The notes beneath the pieces are model-generated. The model saw nothing but the letters and a program-made list of their open reading frames with translations. It searched no databases and was not told the DNA's origin. The position numbers and the translations under genes are program-made. A stretch of 20,205 nt of DNA from CAYOVG01 sp964407285 (lineage in GTDB: Bacteria > Desulfobacterota > Syntrophobacteria > Syntrophobacterales > Syntrophobacteraceae), in NCBI GenBank assembly GCA_964407285.1, contig CAYOVG010000090.1, positions 1-20,205 on the forward strand, read 5' to 3'. Position 1 is the first letter of the stretch, and each line of letters starts with the position of its first letter. Below are positions 1-6,841 of this stretch, in pieces.

Positions 1-1
1 T

Positions 2-1075
2 CTGCCGGACGAGACCCTCTACCTGGCGCTTTCGTCGGGGGAGAATTTCGGCTGGGGCATCTGCGGCAAGTACCTCAGGAAGGAACTGGCCAAAAGGATG
101 AAGGTCGTCTCCCTGGACCAGGACACGACCCTGGCCGTAAACAAGGCGCTTCCCGGCAGGGTCCTCCACACCATCGCCGCTTCCGACTTCAGGAGCCTCT
201 TCCCCGCAAGGGGCTCCCTCAATTTCGGCTACACGTTCTTCGAAAACGAACTGTCTTCCGTTTCCCTGAGGAATGCGCGGGAATACGACGCCGTCATCGC
301 CGGCTCCACGTGGTGCCGGGACAGGCTCGTGGAGAAAGGCATCCGCAACGCTCGCGTGCTCATTCAGGGAATCGATCCCGAAATCTTCCATCCCGTTCCG
401 GAGAAACGAGACGACAGAGCGTTCGTGATTTTTTCCGGCGGCAAGTTCGAGTTGCGCAAGGGGCAGGACCTCGTGCTCAAGGCCGTGGGGATTCTCCAGG
501 AGAAATACCGCGACATCATCCTGGTCAACGTCTGGTACAACAAGTGGCCCGGGAGCATGGAGCCGATGGCCCTGTCCCCGTACATCCGGTACGCATTCAA
601 GGGCGATACGTGGGAGGAGATCATGAACCACCTTTATGTCCTCAACGGACTGGACGCCTCCAGGATAGCCACATACCCCATCGTTCCCAACGAGGAGCTG
701 CGCTCCCTGTACGCACAGACGGACCTGGGGGTTTTCCCCAACCGTTGCGAAGGCGGCACCAACCTGGTGCTGATGGAATACATGGCGTGCGGACGGCCCG
801 TCGTCGCGTCGTTCACGAGCGGGCACAAGGATGTGCTGACCGAGGACAATTCGATCATGCTGAAGGACCTGCGGAAGTTCCGGCTGCACGACGGAGCGGG
901 GAACCTCACCGCCGACTGGGAGGAACCCTCGCTGGACGAGCTTGTCGCCGCCATCGAGCACGCATACCGCAACCGGGACGAAATTCGCGCCATCGGCAGG
1001 AGGGCCGGTGAGGACCTGAAAAGGCATACCTGGTCCGGGATGGCGGAGAGGGCGCTGGAGATCGTGTATGGCTGA
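2..1075 (+). CDS. Glycosyltransferase, GT4-like (GT-B fold), 5' end outside window
   Basis: The frame is open from base 2 to the TGA at 1073-1075, so the gene starts upstream. The first ATG in the window (98) is internal: 32 sensible codons precede it. About 357 residues are visible. The linker GIDPEIFHP, the loop GGKFELRKGQD that opens the C-terminal Rossmann half, and the donor-binding stretch EGGTNLVLMEYMACG followed by RPVV are typical of family-4 retaining glycosyltransferases, which transfer sugar from an NDP-sugar donor. Donor and acceptor cannot be told. No signal peptide or membrane segment is seen, so it is presumably cytoplasmic or peripheral. It ends only about 50 nt before the next glycosyltransferase on the same strand, so the two are probably co-transcribed in a surface-glycan or protein-glycosylation locus that continues to the left of the window. 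Confidence 0.88.
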   Translation: MPDETLYLALSSGENFGWGICGKYLRKELAKRMKVVSLDQDTTLAVNKALPGRVLHTIAASDFRSLFPARGSLNFGYTFFENELSSVSLRNAREYDAVIAGSTWCRDRLVEKGIRNARVLIQGIDPEIFHPVPEKRDDRAFVIFSGGKFELRKGQDLVLKAVGILQEKYRDIILVNVWYNKWPGSMEPMALSPYIRYAFKGDTWEEIMNHLYVLNGLDASRIATYPIVPNEELRSLYAQTDLGVFPNRCEGGTNLVLMEYMACGRPVVASFTSGHKDVLTEDNSIMLKDLRKFRLHDGAGNLTADWEEPSLDELVAAIEHAYRNRDEIRAIGRRAGEDLKRHTWSGMAERALEIVYG

Positions 1076-1125
1076 CGGCGAGCGGGATGGGGAACGGAAC
1101 GATGGGTAGCGGAGGGGGAAAGGAA

Positions 1126-3039
1126 ATGGAGCGGGGGCGGATTGCGGCGCGGAGCCCGGCGCCCGCCCCGGCGGGCAGTCCGGTCCATGGCCCGGCGAAG
1201 AGTCCGGTCCATGGCCCGGCGTTGTCGGTCTGCATGATCGTGAAGAACGAGGCGTCCCATATCGAGGATGCCCTGAGAGATTTCCAGTCCTTCGCGGATG
1301 AAATCGTCGTCGTGGATACGGGCTCCACCGATGAAACTCTGTCCATCGTGCGCCGCTACACCGACGCCGTGTTCCATTTCGACTGGCGCGACGATTTTTC
1401 GGCGGCCAGGAATTTTTCCATCGAGAAGGCGAGAGGGCGCTACATCGCCTGGTTCGACGCCGACGACCGCATGGACCCGGAGATGCAGCAACGGGTCATC
1501 CGGCTCAAATCCTATTTCGATGGTGAAACCGCCTTCTATTTTCTACTCCACGACACCAACGCCCAAGGGCAGCCGGAGTTTTGCCATCAGCTCCGGTGCG
1601 CGCCCAGGCTGGACGCAGTCCGGTTCCGCGGGCGCATCCACGAGCAGTTGTACCAGAGCGTCGGCGAGTGCGGCTTGAAGACGGCCATTACGGATATCAC
1701 CGTGCGCCACATCGGGTACAGGGACGCGCGTGTGCTCCTGGGAAAGGAGCGCCGCAACCTGGCGATCATGGAAAAGGAAATCGCCGAAGGGCGCGATGAC
1801 GAGCAGATCCATTTCTCCATGGCCATCATCCACAGGAACCTGGGGAACATCGACGGCGCCCTGGCGTCCATGGAGAAGGCGCTCGTCCACCTGGAACGGC
1901 AGGTCCCGCGCACGCCGGAGGGGTATGCGGCGGCGGACCTTCGCCCCTGCGTGGAGGCATATCTGTTCCTGGCGTCCCTGCACGCGCAGCGGGGCGAACG
2001 GCAGCAGGCTCTGCGTTACCTGGCGCGGGCGGATGTGATGACCCGCGACGATGCGTACTCCCACGTGCGGATCGCGAGTCGGCTCCAGGATTTGCAGCAG
2101 CACTTTCCGGCCGTGGAGAGTTTCAAGAGGGCGCTGCATGGGAAGGTCTCCTTCGGGTTCCATCCGTCGGGGCCGATGCCGGAGCGAAGGGAGATACTCT
2201 TCTCCATGGCTCTCAGTTTGCTTTGCATGAACCGGCGGGCGGAAGCGCTGGAGGTCCTGGCCGAGGCCGGGAAATCGGGGCCGGCCGCCCATGAGTTGTG
2301 GGAGCGCGTGGGGTTCAGGATGCTCGGGTGGAGGCGGTGGGAACTCGCCCGGGAAGCCTTCGAGACCGCTCTTGCATTGGGGACCCATGCGATGGGGATA
2401 GGGGGCGACGCGATGAAGCCCCACGCGACCGGAGTCCATGCAATGGGACCCCACGCGACGGCGTCCCATGCATCGGGAGTGTTGAGCGCCGACGGGTACT
2501 GCAGCCTGGCTCTCATTTACGCGAAGGATGGAGACGCCGCCGGGGCCCTTGCCTGCTACGAAGCCGTGCTGGCGAAGACCCCGGATCACGGGAACGCCCT
2601 GTCCGGTTCCGGGTACCTGCTCATGGAGCTGGGCAGGTGGCGGGAGGCGGGAAACCGTTTCGGGCGGTTGATCGATGCCGGCGTGCGCGATGTGGACATC
2701 GTTCTGGCCTTTGCGCTTGCGGCGGCAAGGGATGGAGATCGGGGCCGGGTCGGGGCGGCGCGCAGGGTCCTGGCCGGGAGCGGAGACGCATCGAAAATCC
2801 GGGGAGCGGGCGAAGGCTCGCCCCGGGCGCACTCGCATTCCAACCCAACGGATTCGAATGCGATTCCGGGTTCATTCAAGTCGGATTCATCGGATGAAGG
2901 TCCGCATTCAGACGCGGAGGAAATCCGCTTCTTCCGGGAAGCGGCGCGGAAGCTCCGCGACGCGGGGAAAGTTCGGGAGGCCGGGTGGGCCCGCTCCGTG
3001 GCCGATTATCTTTCCGCGAGCCAAACCCAGCATCCGTAA
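1126..3039 (+). CDS. Glycosyltransferase family 2 protein with TPR repeats
   Basis: The frame opens at ATG 1087 (650 aa). I prefer ATG 1126 (637 aa) because GGAGG at 1111-1115 and an AGGA just upstream look like its ribosome site. The first ~45 residues are low complexity in either case. The GT2 domain starts at LSVCMIVKNE, continues with VVVDTGSTDET, and has the metal/nucleotide-sugar acidic cluster FDADD. This is the inverting GT-A architecture seen in SunS-like and other TPR-linked glycosyltransferases. From about residue 230 the protein is helical with TPR-like pairs such as GDAAGALACYEAVL and LMELGRWREAGNRF, probably for acceptor or partner binding. Three low-complexity inserts interrupt it: an SPVHGPA repeat at the N-terminus, HAMG/HATG units near residue 434 (numbered from 1087), and a Ser/Asp/His-rich stretch near residues 565-610. 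The substrate is unknown. Confidence 0.88.
   Translation: MERGRIAARSPAPAPAGSPVHGPAKSPVHGPALSVCMIVKNEASHIEDALRDFQSFADEIVVVDTGSTDETLSIVRRYTDAVFHFDWRDDFSAARNFSIEKARGRYIAWFDADDRMDPEMQQRVIRLKSYFDGETAFYFLLHDTNAQGQPEFCHQLRCAPRLDAVRFRGRIHEQLYQSVGECGLKTAITDITVRHIGYRDARVLLGKERRNLAIMEKEIAEGRDDEQIHFSMAIIHRNLGNIDGALASMEKALVHLERQVPRTPEGYAAADLRPCVEAYLFLASLHAQRGERQQALRYLARADVMTRDDAYSHVRIASRLQDLQQHFPAVESFKRALHGKVSFGFHPSGPMPERREILFSMALSLLCMNRRAEALEVLAEAGKSGPAAHELWERVGFRMLGWRRWELAREAFETALALGTHAMGIGGDAMKPHATGVHAMGPHATASHASGVLSADGYCSLALIYAKDGDAAGALACYEAVLAKTPDHGNALSGSGYLLMELGRWREAGNRFGRLIDAGVRDVDIVLAFALAAARDGDRGRVGAARRVLAGSGDASKIRGAGEGSPRAHSHSNPTDSNAIPGSFKSDSSDEGPHSDAEEIRFFREAARKLRDAGKVREAGWARSVADYLSASQTQHP
1177..1221 (+). 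repeat. 21-bp direct repeat, 24-bp period, inside the GT2 gene
   Basis: The 21 bases at 1177-1197 (agtccggtccatggcccggcg) are repeated exactly at 1201-1221 after three bases. The 24-bp period keeps the reading frame and encodes SPVHGPAK followed by SPVHGPAL. It lies just before the catalytic domain, in a proline/alanine-rich lead-in. Confidence 0.85.
2386..2481 (+). repeat. Degenerate 15-bp minisatellite encoding H-A-[MTS]-[GA]-x units in the GT2/TPR gene
   Basis: The stretch encodes a run of units including HAMGI, GDAMKP, HATGV, HAMGP, HATAS and HASGV. Most are five residues (15 bp) and share ccatgc/cccacgc cores. It interrupts the TPR region between the helices AREAFETALALG and DGYCSLALIYAKDG. 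The units have diverged, so this is an old or decaying in-frame expansion. Confidence 0.7.
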
Positions 3040-3223
3040 GAACATGAACCGTCAAGCGCAATATAGCGCGCCGGCTCGATTGTCGACTGAACGAAGGGAA
3101 GCGGAAGGGGCTCGTTTTCGCTTTTCTTCCGATGATACCGGGCCATCCGGCATTTATAGTAAATAGGTGAGCAGGTCGGTGGATTCCAGTCTCCTCGAAT
3201 GATCGCCCTCCAGGATTGACGCC

Positions 3224-4927
3224 ATGAAGCTTTTGACCACTCAGCTATCTTACCTTCTCAGCCAACAGCAGGCCCGTAGAAACCTGAAGGCGCTGCTCAA
3301 GTTTGTTCTCTTTCTCATCGTTGTGGTCCTGGTCTACGCTGTCCTCTTTCACTGGATCATGGCGAGCGTCGAAGGAAAGGATCACTCGTGGATCACGGGC
3401 ATTTACTGGACCCTTACCGTGATGAGCACTCTGGGGTTTGGCGACATAACCTTTCATAGCGATATCGGACGCGCCTTCAGCATCCTGGTGCTGCTCTCGG
3501 GTATCGTTCTTCTTCTGATTGTACTGCCGTTCGCTTTCATCCGGTTCTTCTACGCTCCATGGCTGGAGGCCCAGATCCGCCTCCGCGCTCCACGCGAGGT
3601 TCCCGAGAACATCAGCGGCCATGTGATCATCTGTTGCTACGAGTCCGTGGCGCGAGGTCTCATAAAAAAGCTCAAGGCTTTCAGCATCCCCTACTTTGTT
3701 CTCGAACCGGACGCCACGGTGGCCGCAAACCTCTACGAAGAGGGCGTCTCGGTTGTCACGGGAGAGATTGACAACAGAACGACCTACGCAGCTCTTCGAG
3801 CCTCCGGGGCTCGGATGGTGCTCGCCAATGCCGATGACGCCACCAATACGAACATCACGCTGACCGTGCGGGAGATAGCTGCGAGAGTCCCGGTAGTCAC
3901 CGTGGTTGAAAGCGTGGATTCCGTGGACATCCTCGAGCTGGCTGGAGCAACGCGCGTTCTGCCCTTGAAACAGAAACTCGGCGAGCACCTCGCCCACCGG
4001 GTCACGGCCGAGCATGCGAACGTGCATGTCATCGGCGCCTTCAAGGACCTGCTCATCGCCGAGTTTCCCGTGCAAAACACTCCCCTGGCGGGGCGAATGA
4101 TCCGGGATACCCATCTTCGAGAGATAACCGGGGTCAATGTGGTGGGGATCTGGGAGCGCGGGCGTCTGCTGCCCGCGCGGGCGGATACCGTGCTGTTGGA
4201 ATCGAGTGTCCCGGTAATCGTGGGAACAGCCGCGCAGATAGCCGAAATCGAGTCTTTCCTGGTAATCTACAATATCAACTATAACCCTGTTCTTGTTGTC
4301 GGTTGCGGCAATGTGGGATATGCCACAGCCTGCAGCCTCAAGAAAAAGAACGTTACGTTCCACGTTGTAGAACGCGACAAGGCCCTTGCGGATCGTGCGG
4401 CGGCCGTTGCGGATGGACTATTCATCGGAGACGCGGCAGACCGGAATGTTCTCATGCGCGCGGGGCTGGCGGAAGCTCCCTCGGCCGTCATCACTACCAA
4501 CGACGATGCCATGAACATCTACCTGGCCGTGTATTGTCGCCGCCTGAATCCTCATATTCGAATCGTCAGCCGCATCACTCACGAGCGAAACCTCGAGGCG
4601 ATCCACCGTGCCGGCGCCGATTTCGTCCTGAGCTACGCGTCCCTGGGGGCCGAATCGATCTTCTCCATTTTGCAGGAACGAGAATTGATCATGCTGGGGG
4701 AGGGATTCGACCTTTTCGTGGTCAAAGTGCCCCAATCCCTGGCGGGCAAGAGCCTGGGGAAAACCAACATAGGCTCCGAGACCGGATTGACCGTGATCGC
4801 GATTCAGAAAGCCGGGGATGTGGTTACGAATCCTCCCGCGGACGCCGTGCTTGATCTCGACAGCGAGTTGCTGATGATCGGAAGCAGTGAACAGCGCAAT
4901 GAGTTTGCACTACGATTCGGTTCCTGA
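3224..4927 (+). CDS. Two-TM potassium channel with tandem RCK (TrkA-N/TrkA-C) domains
   Basis: 567 aa. TM1 is about residues 25-46, the pore helix leads into the selectivity filter TLGFGD (69-74), and TM2 is about 84-108. This is a KcsA/MthK-type pore, with GFG rather than GYG. Two cytoplasmic RCK units follow. The first starts near 132 (HVIICCYESV) and lacks the canonical GxGxxG nucleotide loop. The second starts near 355 (VLVVGCGNVG) and keeps it. TrkA-C-like segments lie near 270-340 and 490-560. The protein is expected in the inner membrane, gating K+ flux in response to a nucleotide or ion bound by RCK2. The start at 3224 has a modest CAGGA 8 nt upstream. The gene stands alone: 184 nt separates it from the glycosyltransferase and it converges on the thioredoxin-like gene. 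A Trk-type transporter subunit is excluded because the pore is in the same chain. Confidence 0.92.
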   Translation: MKLLTTQLSYLLSQQQARRNLKALLKFVLFLIVVVLVYAVLFHWIMASVEGKDHSWITGIYWTLTVMSTLGFGDITFHSDIGRAFSILVLLSGIVLLLIVLPFAFIRFFYAPWLEAQIRLRAPREVPENISGHVIICCYESVARGLIKKLKAFSIPYFVLEPDATVAANLYEEGVSVVTGEIDNRTTYAALRASGARMVLANADDATNTNITLTVREIAARVPVVTVVESVDSVDILELAGATRVLPLKQKLGEHLAHRVTAEHANVHVIGAFKDLLIAEFPVQNTPLAGRMIRDTHLREITGVNVVGIWERGRLLPARADTVLLESSVPVIVGTAAQIAEIESFLVIYNINYNPVLVVGCGNVGYATACSLKKKNVTFHVVERDKALADRAAAVADGLFIGDAADRNVLMRAGLAEAPSAVITTNDDAMNIYLAVYCRRLNPHIRIVSRITHERNLEAIHRAGADFVLSYASLGAESIFSILQERELIMLGEGFDLFVVKVPQSLAGKSLGKTNIGSETGLTVIAIQKAGDVVTNPPADAVLDLDSELLMIGSSEQRNEFALRFGS

Positions 4928-4996
4928 CTCGTGAGGCCGAAACAACGCCCGGTCCCCTGATCCCCGTTTTCGATTTCCGACATCCGATTTCGGACT

Positions 4997-5026
4997 TCCG
5001 TCGGCGAAACGTTGCTCGCCGTCGGA
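4997..5026. repeat. Inverted repeat (hairpin) between convergent genes
   Basis: Arms TCCGtCGGCGA and TCGCCGtCGGA flank an 8-nt loop. They pair except for one T/T position. It lies 70 nt past the stop of the potassium channel gene in a stretch of several TCCGA dyads. It could act in termination or RNA stability, but there is no U-run. Confidence 0.45.
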
Positions 5027-5045
5027 TTGGCTGCTCGCATGGTTT

Positions 5046-5088
5046 CCATGCCGGTGGGCGGGGGCTTAGTCCGCGCCCACCGGCATGG
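5046..5088. terminator. Perfect 15-bp stem hairpin in the convergent intergenic region
   Basis: ccatgccggtgggcg (5046-5060) is the exact reverse complement of 5074-5088, with a 13-nt loop. It is the strongest dyad in the window and sits roughly midway between the convergent ends of the channel gene (4927) and the thioredoxin-like gene (5232). It lacks a T-run on either strand, so it is not a classical intrinsic terminator. It may be a bidirectional 3'-end stabiliser or a dispersed palindromic element. Confidence 0.5.
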
Positions 5089-5195
5089 TCCGAAGCGATG
5101 ATCATGGTCCATCATCGATCATCGGGTTGATGGCATAATCGCCATCGGCGGCGCCTTGTCGGCGCTTATGCTCGACCGCCGTTGGAATTCACGGG

Positions 5196-5226
5196 ATGCC
5201 GCCGTGGCGGCCGACTGCCGCGGCAT
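5196..5226 (-). terminator. Hairpin just after the thioredoxin-like gene
   Basis: ATGCCGC (5196-5202) pairs with GCGGCAT (5220-5226), and the inner GCCGCC/GGCGGC gives a competing stem. It starts 5 nt beyond the TAG of the minus-strand gene. There is no T-run, so a role in 3'-end formation is only suggested by position. Confidence 0.35.
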
Positions 5227-5231
5227 GACTG

Positions 5232-5807
5232 CTACAGAAGCCGGTAAGGCATGGCGCGTTTGGTCCATTCGCTGTCGGGATACGCCTTCCGCAGCTTCTC
5301 ATAGGCTTCCTTGAGCGGTTTCGCATCGTGTTTGCTCTTATACAGGCAAACCCCCTTCAGGTATATCGCTTCGGGAGCCGATCCGCTATCGGGGAAATCC
5401 TCCGATACTCCTTCCAGTTCGTGGAGCGCTTTCTCAAACTCGCCATTGTCGAAGTAGATCTTCGCGGCGCCGAGCATCATGGAGGGGATGAATTCCTCCG
5501 GCGGCAACCAGCCGACCGTCCGGTGGTGTTCGCTGCCGTCGGGGCCGAGCGTCACGAGGCACGGAGTCCACTTCACGTTAAATTCGTCCGCGATGGGCAC
5601 GGCGTCGGAGGAGACCCGCAACGGGATCAGGTGACTCTGAATATAATCCATAACTTTGCTGTCGGGATACGTAACTGCATCCATCTGTTGGCAGCCTATT
5701 CAGTTGGGATTGAAGAAATCGAGCAGTACTGGTTTGTCCTCGGCTTTCGACTGTTTGAGAGCTTCTCCCAGATCGGTATGCCATTTTATCTTCTCACCGA
5801 CATCCAT
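5232..5807 (-). CDS. Thioredoxin-like selenoprotein (UxxC) with C-terminal TPR-like region
   Basis: The 3' part (5232-5684) reads as a 150-residue frame with no ribosome site. Extending it upstream through one in-frame TGA (5700-5702) reaches ATG 5807, which has AGGAGG at 5816-5821, 8 nt away. The 191-residue product begins MDVGEKIKWHTDLGEALKQS, then KPVLLDFFNPN-U-IGCQQMDAVTYPD. The TGA falls exactly where the first cysteine of a thioredoxin CxxC motif belongs: Sec36, Ile, Gly, Cys39. Trp-Thr-Pro at 80-82 supplies the cis-proline loop. The last ~80 residues are helical (GEFEKALHELEGVSEDFPDS), like a TPR pair. UxxC thioredoxin-like proteins are known in selenium-using deltaproteobacteria. The expected role is thiol/disulfide exchange, with the partner unknown. 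No signal peptide is seen, so it is probably cytoplasmic. A nonsense-mutated pseudogene is the alternative, made unlikely by the intact codons on both sides and the position of the UGA. Confidence 0.85.
5675..5694 (-). promoter_or_regulatory. Candidate SECIS-like stem-loop downstream of the UGA
   Basis: Read on the minus strand, ctgc...gcag encloses a cca/tgg pair and a 5-nt loop (ACAGA). The hairpin begins 5 nt after the UGA, and its loop G is about 15 nt after it. Position and size suit a bacterial SECIS, which lies inside the coding region just 3' of the UGA. However, the bulge is on the 3' arm and the loop G is not at its start, so the match to known elements is only partial. Confidence 0.4.
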
Positions 5808-5815
5808 GGTATTTT

Positions 5816-5821
5816 CCTCCT
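5816..5821 (-). promoter_or_regulatory. Shine-Dalgarno deciding the start of the UGA-containing thioredoxin gene
   Basis: AGGAGG on the minus strand lies 8 nt before ATG 5807. The later in-frame ATG at 5684 has no comparable site, so translation must begin upstream of the UGA. Confidence 0.8.
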
Positions 5822-6280
5822 GAATGTGAAGAATAACCGGAAACAACAGGACCGGGGCAGGGCCGGCGTGCTTGCCCGCCGCTTACGATCGCCCAAGACG
5901 GGGAAGAACCGAAAAATCTTATCTTCTCATTATCACTAAATAAGATCGGGCAGATCCCTTTTCAATCTCTGAAGGAACAATAGACCGGTGAGGGGCAACA
6001 TGCTCGAGATCGCAATCGGCGAGCCGATGCCGGTTACGGCGCGGTTTCCCGGAACGTCTCAACCGGCGTGGTTACAGGTTTTCGGCTGAACTGGCGTCCG
6101 GTTCGTCGGATGATTAAAATATGGAGTAAATACAGGAATATAATAGCGTCTATTATATGTTTTTGACGAAAGCCGCCGTAACGGGCTCTCTTTCCGCGGC
6201 ATGTGACAACCCTTTTTTTCTCTCCGGCGCGACGCGGCGTACGGCGCGGTGCGCGCATGGAGAAGGCAGAGGTGGAGCAA
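5822..6280. other. Divergent intergenic region, no gene called
   Basis: This is the space between the start of the thioredoxin-like gene (minus) and the small cysteine-rich gene (plus). It is AT-richer near 5915-5950 and 6110-6165, as expected for promoters, but no clean -35/-10 pair was found. It contains the perfect palindrome at 6138-6158. A 29-codon frame at 6000-6089 has an AGGGG before it but no other support. Confidence 0.5.
6138..6158. promoter_or_regulatory. 21-bp perfect palindrome, candidate operator
   Basis: ATATAATAG at 6138-6146 and its exact complement at 6150-6158 are separated by CGT. Each arm contains TATAAT, so the site could sit on a -10 element in either direction. No good -35 was found at 16-18 nt. 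It lies 122 nt before the cysteine-rich small gene. The AT-rich perfect symmetry inside GC-rich DNA suggests a dimeric repressor site. Confidence 0.45.
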
Positions 6281-6418
6281 ATGGAAAGAAAAGAATGTAC
6301 GTATGAAGGAAAATCATACCCTCACGGCCGGCAGGTGTGTGTTGCCGACAAGTGCATGATTTGTGAAGATGGAAATTGGAGAATCAGTCTATCGGAAGAA
6401 TCGGGCGCGGAAGACTGA
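6281..6418 (+). CDS. Small cysteine-rich protein (45 aa)
   Basis: The ATG at 6281 follows GAGGT with 7 nt spacing. An earlier in-frame ATG at 6257 has no ribosome site, and the residues before 6281 are atypical. The product is 45 residues with C6, C20, C25 and C28 in the arrangement CTYEGKSY-x3-R-x-VC-x4-CMIC-x-DGNW. This resembles small VWC-like or zinc/metal-binding peptides that often occur as single genes in deltaproteobacteria. The CxxC pair plus two further cysteines could bind one metal ion or form disulfides. It has no signal peptide and no operon partner. The function is unknown. Codons are less GC-rich than in its neighbours. Confidence 0.6.
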   Translation: MERKECTYEGKSYPHGRQVCVADKCMICEDGNWRISLSEESGAED

Positions 6419-6841
6419 TTGAATACCGACGCTTCCCAAGCGCGAGCGGTGAAGCCGGAAGGGAATGTTGCGTTGCCTGCCCCGACCGTCGGGTCCACCG
6501 GCAGGGACTCGATTCAGCGGGATTCGACCGGCAAATCGGCTAAGTGCAACCGCAACGGCTTCCAACCGTAGCGGCCTGGAGCGCCATAGGGGAAACGAAA
6601 CGGAGGAGCGGTTTGGCAATGCGGGCCGGAGGGCCGGGTCTGCCGGCGGTTCAAGGCCTCGGGCCACCGGGACGTGAGCCCTTCAGTTCGAAACCGCTCC
6701 TTCCTCCACTCCATTTGTCCCTTCTTGTTTCCTTTCCTTCCGTTATTCTCAGTTTCGACGGTCCCGGCAACGCAATCGAATCGGCAGCCGGCGCGTGAGA
6801 AGACCTTTCGAACACCGCCGCCGGGGCCGCCGGTCTCAGGG
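6419..6841. other. Intergenic region between the small Cys-rich gene and the end of acr3
   Basis: No credible gene is seen on either strand: the open frames have proline/arginine-rich compositions and lack ribosome sites. A pyrimidine-rich tract (about 6690-6750, purine-rich on the minus strand) lies downstream of acr3. No clear terminator hairpin with a T-run was found. Confidence 0.5.

Noticed and set aside
634..1491. Minus-strand open frame (285 codons) under the two glycosyltransferases
   Set aside because: It crosses the boundary of two genuine plus-strand genes and shows no domain signature.
3155..3160. TATAGT as -10 box for the potassium channel gene
   Set aside because: No acceptable -35 sequence was found 16-18 nt upstream.
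5232..5684. A 150-codon thioredoxin-like gene starting at ATG 5684
   Set aside because: It has no ribosome site and would lack the first thioredoxin strand and active-site residue. The frame continues upstream through a single UGA to a well-placed start at 5807.
6000..6089. 29-codon plus-strand frame with AGGGG before its ATG
   Set aside because: It is too short, no homology is recognised, and no promoter or context supports it.
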